DNA of 64,000 nt, from NCBI GenBank assembly GCA_020740775.1, contig JAHEWK010000025.1, forward strand, positions 124,001 through 188,000, in the 5' to 3' direction. Both the position numbers and the translations under genes were made by a program. Positions 62,632 through 64,000 of this stretch are shown in pieces; the stretch's first letter is position 1, and each line of letters begins with the position of its first letter. Source of the stretch: Ilyonectria destructans. Lineage: Eukaryota; Ascomycota; Sordariomycetes; Hypocreales; Nectriaceae. The notes under the pieces were generated by a model. That model made no database searches. It had not been told where the DNA came from and saw only the letters and a list, made by a program, of their open reading frames with translations.

Positions 62632-64000
62632 ATGGCTCGGCCACCCAACCCAATCGATCAATATCGCGACTATGTCAGCTTGCTGTACCTCAATGGCGTC
62701 TCGCGAAGCCAGATCAGATATAAGCTGCGGAAACATTACAATGTCGCTGTCAACCTTAGCACAATCTCGCGGCGGGTGGCCAGCTGGGGACTTCCGCGTC
62801 AACAATCACGCACTATTGAGACTCCAGAGCTCATGGAAGCTATTCACGACCTTATCTTCCGTGTTGGCCTTACCGAGAAGCAGACCTTGAGTGTTCTTCA
62901 GAGGCAAGGCTGGCCTATCACTAAAAGAGGTTTGAAACGCATCAGACTCCACCGGGACCGTCGCTGGCTACGTCGCATAAACAGCGACGAGGAACGCCTT
63001 GCTTTGTTGGAGAAGACAGAGCAAGTTATTGTCGAGATGGCTCAACGATCTAATGCCATTGCAGGATACGGTCGAAGGTTTCTCCAGTCATATCTACGCC
63101 AACAACAGCAGCTTTGGGTACCCAGGGATCCCCTGTTTGAAATGTACAAAGTCATGTTCCCAAACGATGTCGAGATGCGCCGAAGGATGATGCGAAGGAA
63201 GAAAGGGCAGTTCCTCGTCCCGGGGCCGAACTACCAGTGGTGCATTGACGGCCATGACAAGCTGAAGGCATACGGTTTCGAGATATACGCCGCGATTGAT
63301 GCATACTCCCGCAATATTGTCTGGTTCTACCTTGGCCACTCAGCCAGCACCGCCTTGAGTGTGTTGAAGCAGTATTTGGCTGCATGCGACGCTTATGGCT
63401 TGCGCCCATGGTACTTGCAGGCAGACCGGGGTAGCGAAACGCCACTGGTCGCAGCAGCCCATTGGAACTTTGCCTTAGCTGCTGGTGGGCGCGTGGAATG
63501 GAATGGCCAAGTCTTCCAGCAGGGCAAGCGGATGAAGGATTCCTACAAGGCGGCACCGAGTACGAAGAACGTCAAGATCGAGAAGTGGTGGGAGAGCATG
63601 CTTCACGTCTCTTCACGGCAGTGGGTGGACTACTTTGGGGAGCTTGCCAGAGATGGGGACTTTGACGGCGATATGCTCGAGGACCAGATTGCTATCTACG
63701 CTGTCTTCGAAGATGTGCTGCGTCAAGAGCTCTTCGATTTCGTAGAGGCGTGGAATCTACACAAAATTCGCCTTCAGAAGAACCGGCCTCATGTTGTGCA
63801 CGGTCAACCTTGGATGAATTACCATTACCCTGACCCAAGCAAGGCTTGCAATTGGGGAATCCCCATCGACCGTACAGTTCTAGGCGAGCTGGCACAGCCA
63901 CTGGCTGGCATCGACATCAGCACATGTCTTGAGCCAGAGACAAAGGAATGGTGCCGCGACGTTCTTAACGAAATGGATTACCATAATGTAGTCCTCGGCG
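62632..64000 (+). CDS. E3 transposase (rve-type DDE), 3' end outside window
   Basis: Open from ATG at 62632 through the window end (456 codons visible). The start MARPPNPIDQYRDYVSLLYL aligns with the E1 and E2 heads; an HTH-like segment follows (GVSRSQIRYKLRKHYNVAV). Catalytic residues: D206 (YQWCIDGHDKL), D265 (LQADRGSETPL) and E317 (NVKIEKWWESM). AFEDVLRQELFDFVEAWNLH-like and RPHVVHGQPW segments are shared with E2. No stop or frameshift is seen. Confidence 0.87.
   Translation, partial: MARPPNPIDQYRDYVSLLYLNGVSRSQIRYKLRKHYNVAVNLSTISRRVASWGLPRQQSRTIETPELMEAIHDLIFRVGLTEKQTLSVLQRQGWPITKRGLKRIRLHRDRRWLRRINSDEERLALLEKTEQVIVEMAQRSNAIAGYGRRFLQSYLRQQQQLWVPRDPLFEMYKVMFPNDVEMRRRMMRRKKGQFLVPGPNYQWCIDGHDKLKAYGFEIYAAIDAYSRNIVWFYLGHSASTALSVLKQYLAACDAYGLRPWYLQADRGSETPLVAAAHWNFALAAGGRVEWNGQVFQQGKRMKDSYKAAPSTKNVKIEKWWESMLHVSSRQWVDYFGELARDGDFDGDMLEDQIAIYAVFEDVLRQELFDFVEAWNLHKIRLQKNRPHVVHGQPWMNYHYPDPSKACNWGIPIDRTVLGELAQPLAGIDISTCLEPETKEWCRDVLNEMDYHNVVLG

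Larger units (their letters stand above)
61156..64000 (+). mobile_element. E3: third rve/DDE transposon, runs off window
   Basis: The left terminus is recognised by alignment: TATGGCAGCCTATAGAGGTC and the next 15 bp (61156-61190) match the E2 terminal repeat at 27 of 35 positions. Inside are a cysteine-rich gene (-) and a transposase (+), divergently arranged. The right terminus, and the accessory gene expected from E1 and E2, would lie beyond 64000. Confidence 0.72.

Noticed and set aside
1..64000. tRNA, rRNA genes, telomeric TTAGGG arrays
   Set aside because: None seen on reading either strand; short degenerate tRNAs could still be missed without a covariance search.

Overview
The window is nuclear DNA of a filamentous ascomycete (Pezizomycotina; content looks most like Sordariomycetes/Hypocreales, which is inference). 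The evidence is short introns of about 45-80 nt with GT...CTAAC/CTGAC...AG signals, and fungal-specific families: HeLo-NACHT NLRs, a Zn2Cys6/Fungal_trans_2 regulator, 2EXR, DUF3716, DUF7703, PF08550 (DUF1752) and DUF7924. No rRNA, tRNA, CRISPR array or telomeric repeat was seen. It reads as a repeat-rich accessory region: a few intact genes sit among decayed genes and at least eight mobile elements.

Layout. 1-4.3 kb: broken immunity-type genes (ligase-like and kinase fragments, a HeLo-NACHT NLR and a divergent patatin head). 5.1-5.7 kb: intact SBDS-domain RTC3-like gene. 6.85-8.1 kb: non-autonomous hAT element with a perfect 8-bp target duplication. 8.4-9.3 kb: imine-reductase-like dehydrogenase. 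10-13.6 kb: P450, lipase, nucleoside-phosphorylase-type NLR and PF08550 remnants. 13.8-17.4 kb: two-gene rve transposon (E1). 18.0-18.7 kb: membrane RING-H2 gene. 19.8-20.6 kb: 2EXR gene with one stop codon. 21.4-27.2 kb: two hAT elements and LINE fragments. 28.6-29.6 kb: seven-helix DUF7703 gene. 30.2-34.2 kb: PI-PLC gene fused in frame behind a retrotransposon gag. 37.9-39.3 kb: intact Tc1-like element. 41.3-51.9 kb: compact metabolic cluster. 52.1-57.05 kb: three-gene rve transposon (E2). 57.05-60.9 kb: gene graveyard. 61.16 kb to the window end: third rve transposon (E3).

The metabolic cluster is a Zn2Cys6 regulator, a divergently transcribed SDR, a class-III PLP aminotransferase, an APC-type amino-acid/choline/GABA permease and an NmrA/isoflavone-reductase-like protein. 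It looks like a regulated uptake-and-transamination pathway; the substrate cannot be told from sequence.

The most interesting system is the trio E1, E2 and E3. All encode an rve-type DDE transposase (first two aspartates exactly 59 residues apart in each) and have termini reading TACGG or TATGG. In E1 and E2 a second gene runs convergently to the transposase, almost touching it; its product has a CxxC motif, a SUMO-interaction-like IDLT motif and a basic tail. E2 and E3 also carry a cysteine-rich gene on the other side of the transposase. This resembles what I recall of the IS3EU superfamily, but I do not know a description of these accessory genes.
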